Source: Tolypothrix tenuis PCC 7101
GTDB taxonomy: Bacteria; Cyanobacteriota; Cyanobacteriia; Cyanobacteriales; Nostocaceae
Direction of reading: 5' to 3'
Assembly: GCF_002368295.1 (NCBI RefSeq)
Contig: NZ_AP018248.1
Coordinates: 620,001-684,000 of the forward strand
DNA length: 64,000 nucleotides
Shown here: one piece after another, positions 1-8,692 of the stretch
Layout of the letters: each line of letters opens with the position of its first letter
How positions within the stretch are numbered: the stretch's first letter is position 1
Notes under the pieces: generated by a model
Told to the model about the DNA's origin: nothing
Seen by the model: only the letters and a program-made list of their open reading frames with translations
Database searches by the model: none
Position numbers and translations under genes: made by a program

Positions 1-138
1 GGAAAGTAGGGAAAATTCTTCTCCACTAGCATTTTTTAAAGCATTAGCTTTTTCTTGGGCGTATTGCTCAAACTCAGATTTTTTAACTACTTTAGAGTCA
101 ACCGGAGCGGGAATTACAGTCTGCACTTGTGCGATCAT
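1..138 (-). CDS. Small protein of unknown function, 3' part cut by window edge
   Basis: An open frame of 46 codons begins at an ATG (138-136) and runs off the left end of the window. A near-perfect Shine-Dalgarno sequence (AGGAGGT) lies 7 nt upstream of the ATG, which makes the start convincing. The visible N-terminus begins MIAQVQTVIPAPVDSKVVKK and continues into a charged, probably helical stretch (about residues 21-46, rich in E, A, K). No signal peptide or membrane segment is visible and I do not recognise a family. The remaining length is unknown. Confidence 0.6.
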   Translation of the reverse strand, partial: MIAQVQTVIPAPVDSKVVKKSEFEQYAQEKANALKNASGEEFSLLS

Positions 139-362
139 GATGTTGACCTCCTAAAAACTCCCCAATATTGCACAACAAATCAACCGCCTTGGGTAATTAC
201 TAGAAGGCGATGTCTAACGTTAAGCTGCATAGCAGCTACGCACTCAAGTTGCTGAAAGTTGGGAATTAAAGTTGCTTACTAGAACAATTGTACTACTTAT
301 AACCAAATAAGAATCCCCAAACATACCCAAATTTTCGCAGAGGTGATGAAAGGTTTATACAT

Positions 363-409
363 GGGGATTGGGGACTGGGGATTGGGGACTGGGTACTGGG
401 TACTGGGGA
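363..409. repeat. Heptamer tandem repeat (GGGGAYT)n
   Basis: Six full 7-bp units alternate between GGGGATT, GGGGACT and GGGTACT, followed by a partial unit. This is the short tandemly repeated repetitive (STRR) DNA typical of Nostocales intergenic regions. Confidence 0.9.
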
Positions 410-442
410 AGATAAGGAAGAGTAGCTTTTAACTTTTGTAGA

Positions 443-460
443 GAGGCGATTAATCGCGTC
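443..460. repeat. Dispersed palindromic repeat (GACGCGAT/ATCGCGTC family)
   Basis: The 18-bp sequence reads as an imperfect copy of the palindrome GACGCGATTAATCGCGTC. Near-identical copies are at 18455-18472, 48461-48478 and 48503-48520. It embeds HIP1-like CGCGAT cores. Confidence 0.7.
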
Positions 461-488
461 TGTTTGACTTTTGATTTTAAGCCCTTAT

Positions 489-836
489 TTAGATTCGCTG
501 GCGGCGGATTTGAGAAGAATATTTAACAGCCCATTCATGCATAGCGTTGAGAATGGGTTGCAAGCTTTCGCCTAAAGCTGTGAGTGAATATTCTACTTTC
601 GGGGGAATTTGGGGATAAACTTCACGATGGATAATACCATCCTCTTCCATTTCCCTTAGCTGTTGGGTAAGCATCTTTTGCGTAATACCATGTAATGCCC
701 TTTGTAACTCACCAAAGCGTTTTACACCTGACATCAGTTCTCTAATAATTAAAACTTTCCAACGTCCACCAATCACCTCTAATGTAAGTTCTACTTCACA
801 AGTTAGTCTGGTAGAGTTTTCTGCTTGAGTTTCCAT
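489..836 (-). CDS. HxlR-family winged-helix transcriptional regulator
   Basis: The 115-residue product is almost entirely an HxlR-type winged helix. It has the hallmark N-terminal cysteine (about residue 13) followed by the segment EVIGGRWKVLIIREL, then the recognition-helix region ITQKMLTQQLREMEEDG and the wing containing PPKVEYSLT. HxlR proteins are small dimeric regulators that often sense electrophiles, oxidants or aldehydes through the N-terminal cysteine and usually control a divergent or adjacent gene; the ligand cannot be inferred. The length is typical for the family. It lies downstream of the TPR-CHAT gene on the same strand but is separated by about 115 bp of repeat DNA, so co-transcription is uncertain. 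Confidence 0.93.
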   Translation of the reverse strand: METQAENSTRLTCEVELTLEVIGGRWKVLIIRELMSGVKRFGELQRALHGITQKMLTQQLREMEEDGIIHREVYPQIPPKVEYSLTALGESLQPILNAMHEWAVKYSSQIRRQRI

Positions 837-855
837 AATTTGTCATTGGGTGTTT

Positions 856-930
856 GGTAATGGGTAATTGGTAATTGGTAATTGGTGTTTGTTATTTTTT
901 CCCCCTGCTCCCTGCTCCCTGCTCCCCTGC
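856..930. repeat. Two heptamer STRR blocks (GGTAATT)n and (CTCCCTG)n
   Basis: Positions 856-886 carry four to five GGTAATT/GGTAATG units and 903-930 carry four CTCCCTG units. Both fill the short gap between the CHAT gene stop and the HxlR start. Confidence 0.85.
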
Positions 931-950
931 TTTTTCCCAGTCCCCAGTCC

Positions 951-3900
951 CTAATCACCAATCCCCCGATATGTGATTGTAAACGCTGCCCAATAATAGG
1001 GATGATTGTATAGTTTTTGTTCTGGGGACAGTTTACTGCTTCTGTACATTTGTGTGGCTACATGAGTCCTAATTCTTAAATCTTCAGGATGGAGATTATT
1101 GAGTAAATCTTCATACCATTTTGTCAGGTCTCTGGCAGTTAGTTCTCTCAACCAAGTTGTGACTTCAGCTAATGTATTGACTGCTGGTTGATCTGGTTGT
1201 AGTCGTCGGTAAAATTCTAAGACCACTAAATCATTAGCTACTGATTCTACAGTCCATAAAGTACTTAAAACTTGGGATACTCCAACATGTAGAAAAGCAT
1301 TAATTAAACTTACATACTCACTAGTAATAGGATGATTATTATTAGTTGTAATTTCGCAAGCTGATAGGTTAACTAGGTTGTAACTTACTAAAGATGGTTG
1401 ACTAATTTCTGCTAAAGTCAGCTTATCTTCACCTGCTAAAACTAGTTCCGATTTTTGCGGTTCACTAAAGTTGTTAATGACATGACCTGTAAAATGGAAA
1501 ATATGATAATTATCAGTTAGAGCATTTTTAACGATGTGTTTATCTGCTTGTATGCCTTGGATGCGGTAGGAATTAGGGAATATATGATTAACAATTTCTG
1601 ATTGCAGTTTGGCGAATTTTAATGGGGGATAATCTGTGCTGTGGGGATGTTCAACGCTGAGTAGTACTTGATTATGTTTATCACCAATAATTTCTGGTTT
1701 GATGGATAACCCTATTTGGACGCTTGGTAAGTAGCTAATTGTGAAATTCGATTCTAAATTTGATAAGTATTCTGATTGATTAGAGCCGGAAAATAGGGCA
1801 TGGAGAGGCAATCTTTGTAAATCGCGGTGAGGAATTAAAATTAGCTGGGTAATTCCTTCCAATTCCTGAATAATACTAGGAATATTGAGAATATCTTTTA
1901 GCTCTGATAGCCTTTGCTCCATATCCATTCGCCAGGAATGGTGGATTTGATTTTGTTTATCTTCAGAGAGGCTACTATATTCTTGATATTGTTGATTCCA
2001 ATCTTCTAACCAATCTTCAAAGGTAATTAAACGTCTGACTCCTTCTGGTAGAGGTAATTCTTGTAAACGTGAGGCTGTTCTTCCTAAGTTAAATACACCT
2101 GTATCTTGCATAGGTGTAAATATGAGGATGGGTGAAGGCGCTTGATCCTTCAATACAAATGTGTGTACTGAAGCTGGACTAATATGCCAGTAAATAATTG
2201 CTGTTTGAGGATTTAATAGCAGTTGAACTTCAGAATAGCTGATTGATGCAATTTCTTCTTGCCAACCATCAAGCTGCCAAGTTAAACAAGCATTTTTCGC
2301 TTGTTCGGCAATTTCCCAAGCTTCTACTAAATCACCATACTCTACGGCTAAATCCACAATTAATTGCCGCAAGCCAGCAAATCTTAAAGCTAACTGCTTT
2401 TTACTGTCATCGGGACGGGTGGAATCAGTGAGTAATTCTCTTAATAAATCGGTGCTGTATTGCAGTAAGTCTTGAGCTTGTGCTGTTTGTCCCAAACCGA
2501 CAAGGGTTTTGATCAGGGATTGCAACACTTCTAAATGCAACTGCGGAAAATCTTCACTAGTCAGAGTTAATAGTGCCTGATTATACTCTGCTACCGCTTT
2601 TTGCCAAGGAGTGCGGCTAGCTGCATTTTTCTTACCGTAATCGTAATGAGTATTAGCGATCGCTAAATGCAATCTGCCCCAACCTTCGGGGTGAGTGTCT
2701 GGGCGGACATATTTCAAGCCTGCTTCGTAACTAGCTATTTTCCCTTCATAGCCAGTTTGCTTCAAGGCGGAACTGGTATCTGTAATTTTCGTGAATAAAC
2801 CGGAAAGTGCATCTACATTCACTAAATTACCCGCAGCCGTTCCCCGCCCAATCCAAGCTTCCCAGTAATCTTGTTTGATTTCTAAAGCACTATCGTAGGA
2901 AGCGATCGCATCAGCATAGCGTCCTAAATAAAACAAGGCGACTGCTTGGTTATACCAGGCTAAATGGAATTCGGGGTTGATGGCGATCGCTTTCTTGTAG
3001 GAGTTGATCGCTTCTTCGCGTCTACCTAAATTATCTAAAGCGACACCGCGGTTATACCAAGCTAAGTAGAAATCGTTGTGAATCGAGAGGGCTTTGTCCC
3101 AGGAGGCGATCGCTTCTGACCATTGTTTTAAATTAAATAGGACTACGCCGCGATCAATCCAAACTTCATAGTAATCGGGGTCAATTTCTAAAGCTTTATC
3201 GTAGGAAGCGATCGCTTCTTCATGTTGTTCGTTAATACCTAGCGCTATACCTCGGTAATACCAGTTTTCTTGGTCTTGTGGTTCCAAAGCTAAGGCTTGG
3301 TCGTAACTTTCTATGGCTTCCCATAACAGCCCTAACTTCATTAATGCTAAACCCCGTCTAGCCCAAGCTTCTGAAAAATCGGGTTTGATGGCAATTACTC
3401 GCTCAAAGGAGACAATCGCCTCATCGAATTGCCCTAATTCTCCGAGAATTCCCCCCCGGTTATACCAAGCTTTGTAGTAATCGGGACGTAGTTCTATGGC
3501 TCTGTCGTAGGATGCGATCGCTTCATTAAAATGTTCTAAATGAAACAGTGTCAAACCCCGGTTAAACCAGTATTCATCAACATGGGGTTTCAGTTCTATG
3601 GCTGCATCATAAGAAGCGATCGCACCTAATAAATCGCCCGTTCTCGCTTGTTGCAAACCTTGATAAAACCATGCTTGCGCCCGATCAATTTGGGGCTGGG
3701 GTATGATTTGCGAACTTTGGCGTTGAATGGCTAGTTCCGAAGCCAGTTCTTGAACTAAGGAAGTACTTTGATCTAACCTGACTAACAACTCATCCAAAGC
3801 TTGAGCGACGTTAGGCTCTAATTTGGCTAAAGATTTGTCCCATGTCGGCGCTTCGGAAATTTCGGTGGGTTGCTCCTCTGCTGGCGGAACCAGACTAATA

Positions 3901-4739
3901 TCTTCCTCTGGTGGCGTGGGAGTAGTTACTTCTGCTACTGGGGTGTGCAGAGGTTCTTCAGGAAGCGGATTTAAATCAGTAACCGGCGTGATGATTTCTG
4001 TGTCTGTTTCTTCATCATCAGGCGGTTCTAAGAACAGATCAAATAAATTGGCGATCGCATCATCTTCTGAAGGATTGAGGATAGCGGCTTTTGTAGCAGC
4101 ATCTTCGCCGTCATATTCCCATAAAACTTCGCCAATATTGCCTGTCCATGCTTCTTCCACAGACATCATCTCAGGTATGGGAATTGTGGATTCAGTATCT
4201 TCCTCCTCATAATCCCATAACCTCTCGCCCAAGTTGCGGATCAATTCTTGTCCTGGAGTATTGTGAAAATTATCTTCAGGGGTAGTGCTTTCCATGCCCA
4301 GACGACGATCAAAATCGTCAATTGCTTCATAACTACTTGCGGAGTTACGCTTCAACAAAGTCAAACCAATGTCATAAGCAAGTTCTCCAATTCTGCCAAC
4401 ACCTAGTTCACCCAGTTGGATCATTCGCCCTGCTATTTGCTGGTTGGGTGCTGGGGAATTTAACAATCTTTCACCAAAATTCAGCAACCAATCGATCCAG
4501 CGTTCATCAGAAATCCGATGTTCCATCCGTTGCAGGTACTTCAGCGCCCACTGACGGCCTCTGGCTTGATGCACACCTTCCAGCAGCTGGGTAAACAACA
4601 GTTCTAGATCCGCATTGGTCAGTTCCGGTGGTGACTTTGCCACCCCGTATCCCCTTGCGGTATTTCGAGAACCAGCTTGTTGATTACTAAAAGGAAGCTG
4701 GAACAAGTTTTTTAGCCATTCAATTAGACGCCTGAGCAT
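951..4739 (-). CDS. TPR-CHAT domain protein (putative caspase-like protease) with conserved N-terminal domain
   Basis: This 1262-residue protein has four visible parts. Residues 1-17 form a likely amphipathic helix (MLRRLIEWLKNLFQLPF). Residues about 41-132 form a domain also present in the gene just upstream (4880-5587). Residues about 133-350 are an acidic and Pro-rich linker holding two W-[ED]-Y motifs (LWDYEEED near 174, LWEYDGEDA near 206). Residues about 353-640 hold about eight TPR units (W-x-N/R-RG ... AIASYD pattern). The C-terminus (about 840-1262) is a CHAT domain with the expected dyad: His1086 in HFTGH and Cys1128 in LSACE. CHAT domains are caspase/separase-like peptidases; the TPRs probably bind a partner. 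The substrate is unknown. A weak ribosome binding site precedes the ATG, and the gene follows the paralogous-domain gene by 140 bp on the same strand, suggesting an operon. Confidence 0.9.
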   Translation of the reverse strand: MLRRLIEWLKNLFQLPFSNQQAGSRNTARGYGVAKSPPELTNADLELLFTQLLEGVHQARGRQWALKYLQRMEHRISDERWIDWLLNFGERLLNSPAPNQQIAGRMIQLGELGVGRIGELAYDIGLTLLKRNSASSYEAIDDFDRRLGMESTTPEDNFHNTPGQELIRNLGERLWDYEEEDTESTIPIPEMMSVEEAWTGNIGEVLWEYDGEDAATKAAILNPSEDDAIANLFDLFLEPPDDEETDTEIITPVTDLNPLPEEPLHTPVAEVTTPTPPEEDISLVPPAEEQPTEISEAPTWDKSLAKLEPNVAQALDELLVRLDQSTSLVQELASELAIQRQSSQIIPQPQIDRAQAWFYQGLQQARTGDLLGAIASYDAAIELKPHVDEYWFNRGLTLFHLEHFNEAIASYDRAIELRPDYYKAWYNRGGILGELGQFDEAIVSFERVIAIKPDFSEAWARRGLALMKLGLLWEAIESYDQALALEPQDQENWYYRGIALGINEQHEEAIASYDKALEIDPDYYEVWIDRGVVLFNLKQWSEAIASWDKALSIHNDFYLAWYNRGVALDNLGRREEAINSYKKAIAINPEFHLAWYNQAVALFYLGRYADAIASYDSALEIKQDYWEAWIGRGTAAGNLVNVDALSGLFTKITDTSSALKQTGYEGKIASYEAGLKYVRPDTHPEGWGRLHLAIANTHYDYGKKNAASRTPWQKAVAEYNQALLTLTSEDFPQLHLEVLQSLIKTLVGLGQTAQAQDLLQYSTDLLRELLTDSTRPDDSKKQLALRFAGLRQLIVDLAVEYGDLVEAWEIAEQAKNACLTWQLDGWQEEIASISYSEVQLLLNPQTAIIYWHISPASVHTFVLKDQAPSPILIFTPMQDTGVFNLGRTASRLQELPLPEGVRRLITFEDWLEDWNQQYQEYSSLSEDKQNQIHHSWRMDMEQRLSELKDILNIPSIIQELEGITQLILIPHRDLQRLPLHALFSGSNQSEYLSNLESNFTISYLPSVQIGLSIKPEIIGDKHNQVLLSVEHPHSTDYPPLKFAKLQSEIVNHIFPNSYRIQGIQADKHIVKNALTDNYHIFHFTGHVINNFSEPQKSELVLAGEDKLTLAEISQPSLVSYNLVNLSACEITTNNNHPITSEYVSLINAFLHVGVSQVLSTLWTVESVANDLVVLEFYRRLQPDQPAVNTLAEVTTWLRELTARDLTKWYEDLLNNLHPEDLRIRTHVATQMYRSSKLSPEQKLYNHPYYWAAFTITYRGIGD

Positions 4740-4879
4740 CTGTCACACTCTTGGATTTTTATTTAACCTAGATTGTAGCCATCGTTGTGTTAAAAAGATC
4801 ATGAATTACGTAAAAACTCATGAGTACAATTACAAAAACTTTATGATCCTCGGCGGTAACAATATTTTCATCTGAGTAT

Positions 4880-5587
4880 TCATGATTCTGTTGCTTCTGT
4901 AGCTGCTTGTTCTGTAGCTGCTTGATTAGCAGCATGGTATTGATTAATCAATTCTTGAATGATGACTTGTGGATCGGTCGTCTCCAGCCCTAGTTGTTGG
5001 GCAACTTGCTGGCATAAATTTTCATCTTGCTGCATCATTACAAACAACTGTTCTAAAGTAACAGTTTCGTAGGCTTCTGTTGAATTATTTTCGGCTGTGG
5101 CTGTTGCAGTTGCTACAGAGTCGATTTCTGGGGGTGGTGAGGGGTTGGTAGCATCTGGCCCATCATATTCCCAAATTGGTTCGCCTTGATTGCGTGTCAA
5201 CAATTGCATCCCGATATCATAGGCAACATCTCCTACCTCACCAACGCCTAAATCACCCAATTGCACTAACCGTGCTGCCATTTCATTATTAGGTGTAGGG
5301 GCTGCTAGTAATCTTTCGCCCAACCGTCGCAACCACTCTATCCAACGTTCTGTAGGGATGCGATTTTCAATATTATGTAGCCACTTTTGTGCCCATGCTT
5401 GACCGCGTGCTTGGTGGACTCCTTCCAACAATTCGTTGAACAGAAATTCTAAATCGGTATCGCTGAGTGTTGGTGGTGGTTGTTTGGGAACCTCTGCACG
5501 CACTTGCGGGCGAGTTTTTTTACGTCCAAACAAGCCCTGAAACAAGTCTTTCAGCCATTGAACTAACCTCCTGAGCATTTGCTGCAT
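4880..5587 (-). CDS. Protein sharing the N-terminal domain of the adjacent TPR-CHAT protein
   Basis: This 235-residue protein opens with an amphipathic helix (MLRRLVQWLKDLF, residues 4-16), then residues about 41-133 closely match residues 41-132 of the CHAT protein next door, including LLEGVHQARG, ERWIEWL and LGDLGVGEVGDVAYDIG. It also carries one WEYDGPDA motif (139-146), which the CHAT protein has in two forms. The rest is an acidic Ala/Thr-rich tail with a short helical block (about 175-220). There is no catalytic motif. The start is set by a strong Shine-Dalgarno (GGAGGAGA) 7 nt before the ATG at 5587. I know no named family; a partner, adaptor or decoy of the CHAT protein is an inference from the shared domain and from the same-strand arrangement. 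Confidence 0.8.
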   Translation of the reverse strand: MQQMLRRLVQWLKDLFQGLFGRKKTRPQVRAEVPKQPPPTLSDTDLEFLFNELLEGVHQARGQAWAQKWLHNIENRIPTERWIEWLRRLGERLLAAPTPNNEMAARLVQLGDLGVGEVGDVAYDIGMQLLTRNQGEPIWEYDGPDATNPSPPPEIDSVATATATAENNSTEAYETVTLEQLFVMMQQDENLCQQVAQQLGLETTDPQVIIQELINQYHAANQAATEQAATEATES

Positions 5588-6113
5588 GATTGTATCTCCT
5601 CCCCTTGGTGCCGCAAAGTCCTAGATGACGGAATTCATCGCCGCTTGATTCTGGACTTTTTTGAGTTTGATTACCCTAAGAATTTTAGTGATCGGTGTTG
5701 ATTAAGTAACTGGTTCACTGGGCAAAATGGAGCTATGGCAAATAACTATAACCATCCACTTTGTAAATTCATTTGCAGTACTGGTGGCGGACTGGGCTTA
5801 TCTAGCCTGAATCCGTCATCATTTTAAACACCCTACCGATGCACAGAGCTAAAAGCAATATATTGCTTTTAGGCGTGATGACTTTTTTAAAGTAGCCCTA
5901 TTTAGACTAAACCTGGGTATCTATCGAGTAAATTAATCTTTTGTTCAGATTTTTCTTAAGTGTTTAGGCGATCGCACTGTACTATAGCGTTAATCTGCAA
6001 AACTTTCTAGAACTCATCGTTAAACGCCAAAGTTCCATCCCAGAGCAACCTATGGTGCAGTTCTGGTAGTCTACAATAGTAAAATCTTCAACTCTACTGG
6101 GTGCTATCCTCTT
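5588..6113. other. Divergent intergenic region between the CHAT pair and dnaX
   Basis: This 526-bp stretch separates two divergently transcribed units and must hold promoters for both. I see no gene, no strong hairpin and no tandem repeat; one partial HIP1 site occurs near 5968. Confidence 0.5.
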
Positions 6114-8681
6114 ATGTCTTACGAACCCCTGCACCATAAGTATCGCCCAAAGAGTTTTGCGGAATTAGTCGGACAAGAGGCGATCGCTACTACCCTCACA
6201 AATGCGATCAACTCAGCTAAAATCGCCCCCGCCTATTTGTTCACTGGCCCTAGAGGTACAGGCAAAACTTCCAGCGCGCGTATTCTTGCCAAATCCCTCA
6301 ATTGTCTGGCGAGTGGTAAGCCCACTGCTCAACCTTGTGGTAAGTGTGATGTCTGTCAGGGAATTACTCAAGGCTACTCTTTGGATGTGATTGAAATTGA
6401 CGCAGCCAGCAATACTGGTGTCGATAATATTCGAGAAATTATTGAAAAAGCGCAGTTTGCTCCTGTGCAGTGTCGCTACAAGGTATATGTCATCGACGAA
6501 TGTCTAACTGGCGACTCTTTAGTCTTAACTGATGAAGGACTCGTCAGAATTGACGACCCTACTATTCAGGGCAAAAAAGTTTTAAGTTACAACGAATTAT
6601 CAGGGAATTGGGAATTTAAACCTGTTGTACGGTGGTTAGACCAAGGAAAACGTCAAACCTTGGTTATCAAGACAACTCATGGAGAAATTAGATGTACTGG
6701 CAATCATTTAATTAGGACAGATCGGGGATGGATAGCAGCAAGGGACGTAAAAGAAGGAGTGAAGATACTATCGCCTGTGAATGTGGATGCGGTAGCCTCA
6801 TTTACAAATTCGGCACGGATGGACGCATTCGTCGATTTGCCTCAGGACACCAATTTAAAGGTAATCTCTCTAACTCAATCCCGACAATGGAATACAAGTT
6901 TGGCAACGGTAGAATCTGTCCACCTCGCTGGGGTTGAGCCAGTTTATGACATTGAAGTTGAAGATAATCACAACTTTGTAGCTAATGGGCTTTTGGTGCA
7001 TAATTGCCATATGCTCAGTACTCAGGCATTCAATGCGTTATTAAAGACACTAGAAGAACCGCCTAAACACGTAGTGTTCGTCTTGGCAACAACTGACCCC
7101 CAGCGAGTATTGCCGACAATTATCTCTCGCTGTCAAAGGTTTGATTTTAGACGTATTAACTTAGAGGCGATGGTCAAGCATTTAAGCGCGATCGCCCAAA
7201 AAGAAAATATTAATATTTCTCTAGATGCTGTAACTTTAGTTGCCCAAATTGCTCAGGGGGGATTGCGAGATGCAGAAAGTCTCCTCGACCAATTAGCGCT
7301 ATTATCTGGTGAAGTTACACCGGATAGAGTTTGGGATTTGGTTGGTTCTGTCAGCGAACGGGACTTAGTAGTATTGTTAAGTGCGATCGCTCAGGATAAT
7401 GCCGAAGCAGTTTTAGATTGCACTCGTAAAATTTTAGATCGCGGTCGAGAACCATTAACTATTTTGCAAAATCTCGCTGCTTCTTACCGTGATTTACTCA
7501 TCGCCAAGACTGCACCCAACCGTCAAGATTTAGTTGCTTGTACTCAACAAACCTGGCAAGCCTTAATTGCATTGGCTCAGAAGCTAGAAGCCAGCACAAT
7601 TTTAGCAGGACAGAAAAATTTACGCGAAGCAGAAGTACAAATCAAAAACACTACCCAACCACGTTTGTGGTTAGAAGTGACATTGCTGGGATTATTACCC
7701 AGTGCCAACATTCCAGTGCAAGCCACCAACACGCCACCCAGTAGAGTCAGCACACCAGTCACAAATTATCCCTCCTCACCTCCCTTATCTCCCCCACCTT
7801 CCTCATCTCCCCCAATTTCCCCAATCCCACAGCCAGCAAATAACATCTCTGCTCCTGCTCAAGCAGTATCATCACCCCAGCAGTCAGAAAATATTTCTCA
7901 TCCTCAACAAGCACCTCAAGTATCGCCACCACCAACAGCAAATAACTCTGTTCCTCAGGCACATACTCAGCAACAGCCACTAAGCACACCTGTACAACCA
8001 GCATCTTCTGGTGCAGATGTTGCAGAAGTCGTGGAAACAACACAGTCTGACTTAGCTCAAATTTGGCAGCAAGTACTAGGTTGTTTGTTAAATCCTGGCA
8101 GTCAGGCTTTATTCAAGCAACATGGGCAATTATTAAGTATCAATGATGGTTTAGCTCAAGTAGGAATGCCACCAGCACTAGTGAAGTTTGCTCAACCCAA
8201 AACGGTGGAAGTTGAAGCAGCGTTTGAGCGAGTTTACCAAAAGAAAGTAAAAGTTACTTGGGTTTCCAACCAATCGCGGAATGGGGCCAGTAATGGAAGT
8301 AGTGTAGCTTCACCCAAAGATTCTACTCGTGTTCAGCAACCACCTACCCCCAGGTACAACAACCAAAACACACCAGTAGCGCCGATACCGCAGCCTGAAA
8401 CCCCGAAAGCACCACCAGTGACACCACCAGCACCCATACCAGCGCCAGCAAGAACTGAGTCAGCAGCTACAGGTAGAGGTGGTGTCCAAACTTTGCCACC
8501 ACCAACCCCTACACCTGCACCACCCCCTAGCGAATGGGAAACGGATGAAGTTGCGATCGCAGCTCAACGATTAGCAGAATTTTTCCAAGGACAAATCATT
8601 CGTCTATCAGACGATGCTTTAGATTTTGGCGGTACTATTGCTGATTCTGGCTTAATGGATGAAGCAGATATTGATGATTAA
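6114..8681 (+). CDS. dnaX: DNA polymerase III subunit gamma/tau, interrupted by a mini-intein
   Basis: DnaX is the clamp-loader ATPase that assembles DNA polymerase III. The 855-codon frame has the P-loop GPRGTGKTSSA (about residues 45-55), the zinc-binding cysteines around residues 64-82 (CLAS...CGKCDVC) and Walker B IDE (127-129). Right after IDE an intein (residues 130-297) interrupts the gene; the host frame resumes with CHMLSTQAFNALLKTLEEPP. Removing the intein leaves 687 residues. Sensor 1 (LATTDPQRVLPTIISRC) follows, then AAA+ lid and collar domains to about residue 530. A long Pro/Gln/Ser-rich linker and a tau-like C-terminal region, with the patch SDLAQIWQQVLGCL, complete it. The ATG is preceded by little Shine-Dalgarno signal. 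It converges on mgdA downstream. Confidence 0.97.
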   Translation: MSYEPLHHKYRPKSFAELVGQEAIATTLTNAINSAKIAPAYLFTGPRGTGKTSSARILAKSLNCLASGKPTAQPCGKCDVCQGITQGYSLDVIEIDAASNTGVDNIREIIEKAQFAPVQCRYKVYVIDECLTGDSLVLTDEGLVRIDDPTIQGKKVLSYNELSGNWEFKPVVRWLDQGKRQTLVIKTTHGEIRCTGNHLIRTDRGWIAARDVKEGVKILSPVNVDAVASFTNSARMDAFVDLPQDTNLKVISLTQSRQWNTSLATVESVHLAGVEPVYDIEVEDNHNFVANGLLVHNCHMLSTQAFNALLKTLEEPPKHVVFVLATTDPQRVLPTIISRCQRFDFRRINLEAMVKHLSAIAQKENINISLDAVTLVAQIAQGGLRDAESLLDQLALLSGEVTPDRVWDLVGSVSERDLVVLLSAIAQDNAEAVLDCTRKILDRGREPLTILQNLAASYRDLLIAKTAPNRQDLVACTQQTWQALIALAQKLEASTILAGQKNLREAEVQIKNTTQPRLWLEVTLLGLLPSANIPVQATNTPPSRVSTPVTNYPSSPPLSPPPSSSPPISPIPQPANNISAPAQAVSSPQQSENISHPQQAPQVSPPPTANNSVPQAHTQQQPLSTPVQPASSGADVAEVVETTQSDLAQIWQQVLGCLLNPGSQALFKQHGQLLSINDGLAQVGMPPALVKFAQPKTVEVEAAFERVYQKKVKVTWVSNQSRNGASNGSSVASPKDSTRVQQPPTPRYNNQNTPVAPIPQPETPKAPPVTPPAPIPAPARTESAATGRGGVQTLPPPTPTPAPPPSEWETDEVAIAAQRLAEFFQGQIIRLSDDALDFGGTIADSGLMDEADIDD
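6501..7004 (+). other. Mini-intein within DnaX (168 residues)
   Basis: The intein starts at Cys1 (TGT 6501-6503, motif CLTGDSLVLT) and ends in VHN (6999-7004 covers the His-Asn pair) just before the Cys+1 codon of the host protein (7005). The N-terminal splicing block includes the TxxH-like segment GEIRCTGNHLIRT, and the C-terminal block has VYDIEVEDNHNFVANGLLVHN-type sequence. These are all residues needed for class 1 protein splicing. It sits between Walker B and the next helix of the ATPase, the site also used by the known Synechocystis DnaX intein. No in-frame endonuclease is present; the central 40 or so residues are low in conservation and coincide with an out-of-frame zinc-binding remnant (see 6770-6900). 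Confidence 0.95.
6770..6900 (+). pseudogene. Out-of-frame remnant of a homing-endonuclease zinc-binding module inside the intein
   Basis: Read one base off the dnaX frame (frame of position 6728), this stretch encodes TIACECGCGSLIYKFG, then GRIRRFASGHQFKG. The C-x-C-G-C-G ... G-R-x-R-R-F-x-x-GHQ pattern is that seen at the start of many HNH homing endonucleases and phage HNH proteins. In the dnaX frame the same bases give an unremarkable sequence (SPVNVDAVASFTNS). The likely reading is that a deletion removed most of an endonuclease and that compensating shifts kept the intein frame open. The open frame (6728-6937) stops soon after, so no complete nuclease remains. Confidence 0.65.
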
Positions 8682-8692
8682 GAAAGCAGACA

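Larger units (their letters stand above)
139..488. other. Intergenic stretch with heptamer repeats and one palindromic repeat
   Basis: No gene is seen here. The stretch holds a 7-bp tandem repeat (363-409) and a palindrome of the GACGCGATTAATCGCGTC type with one mismatch (443-460), which recurs at 18455 and twice near 48.5 kb. Confidence 0.6.
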
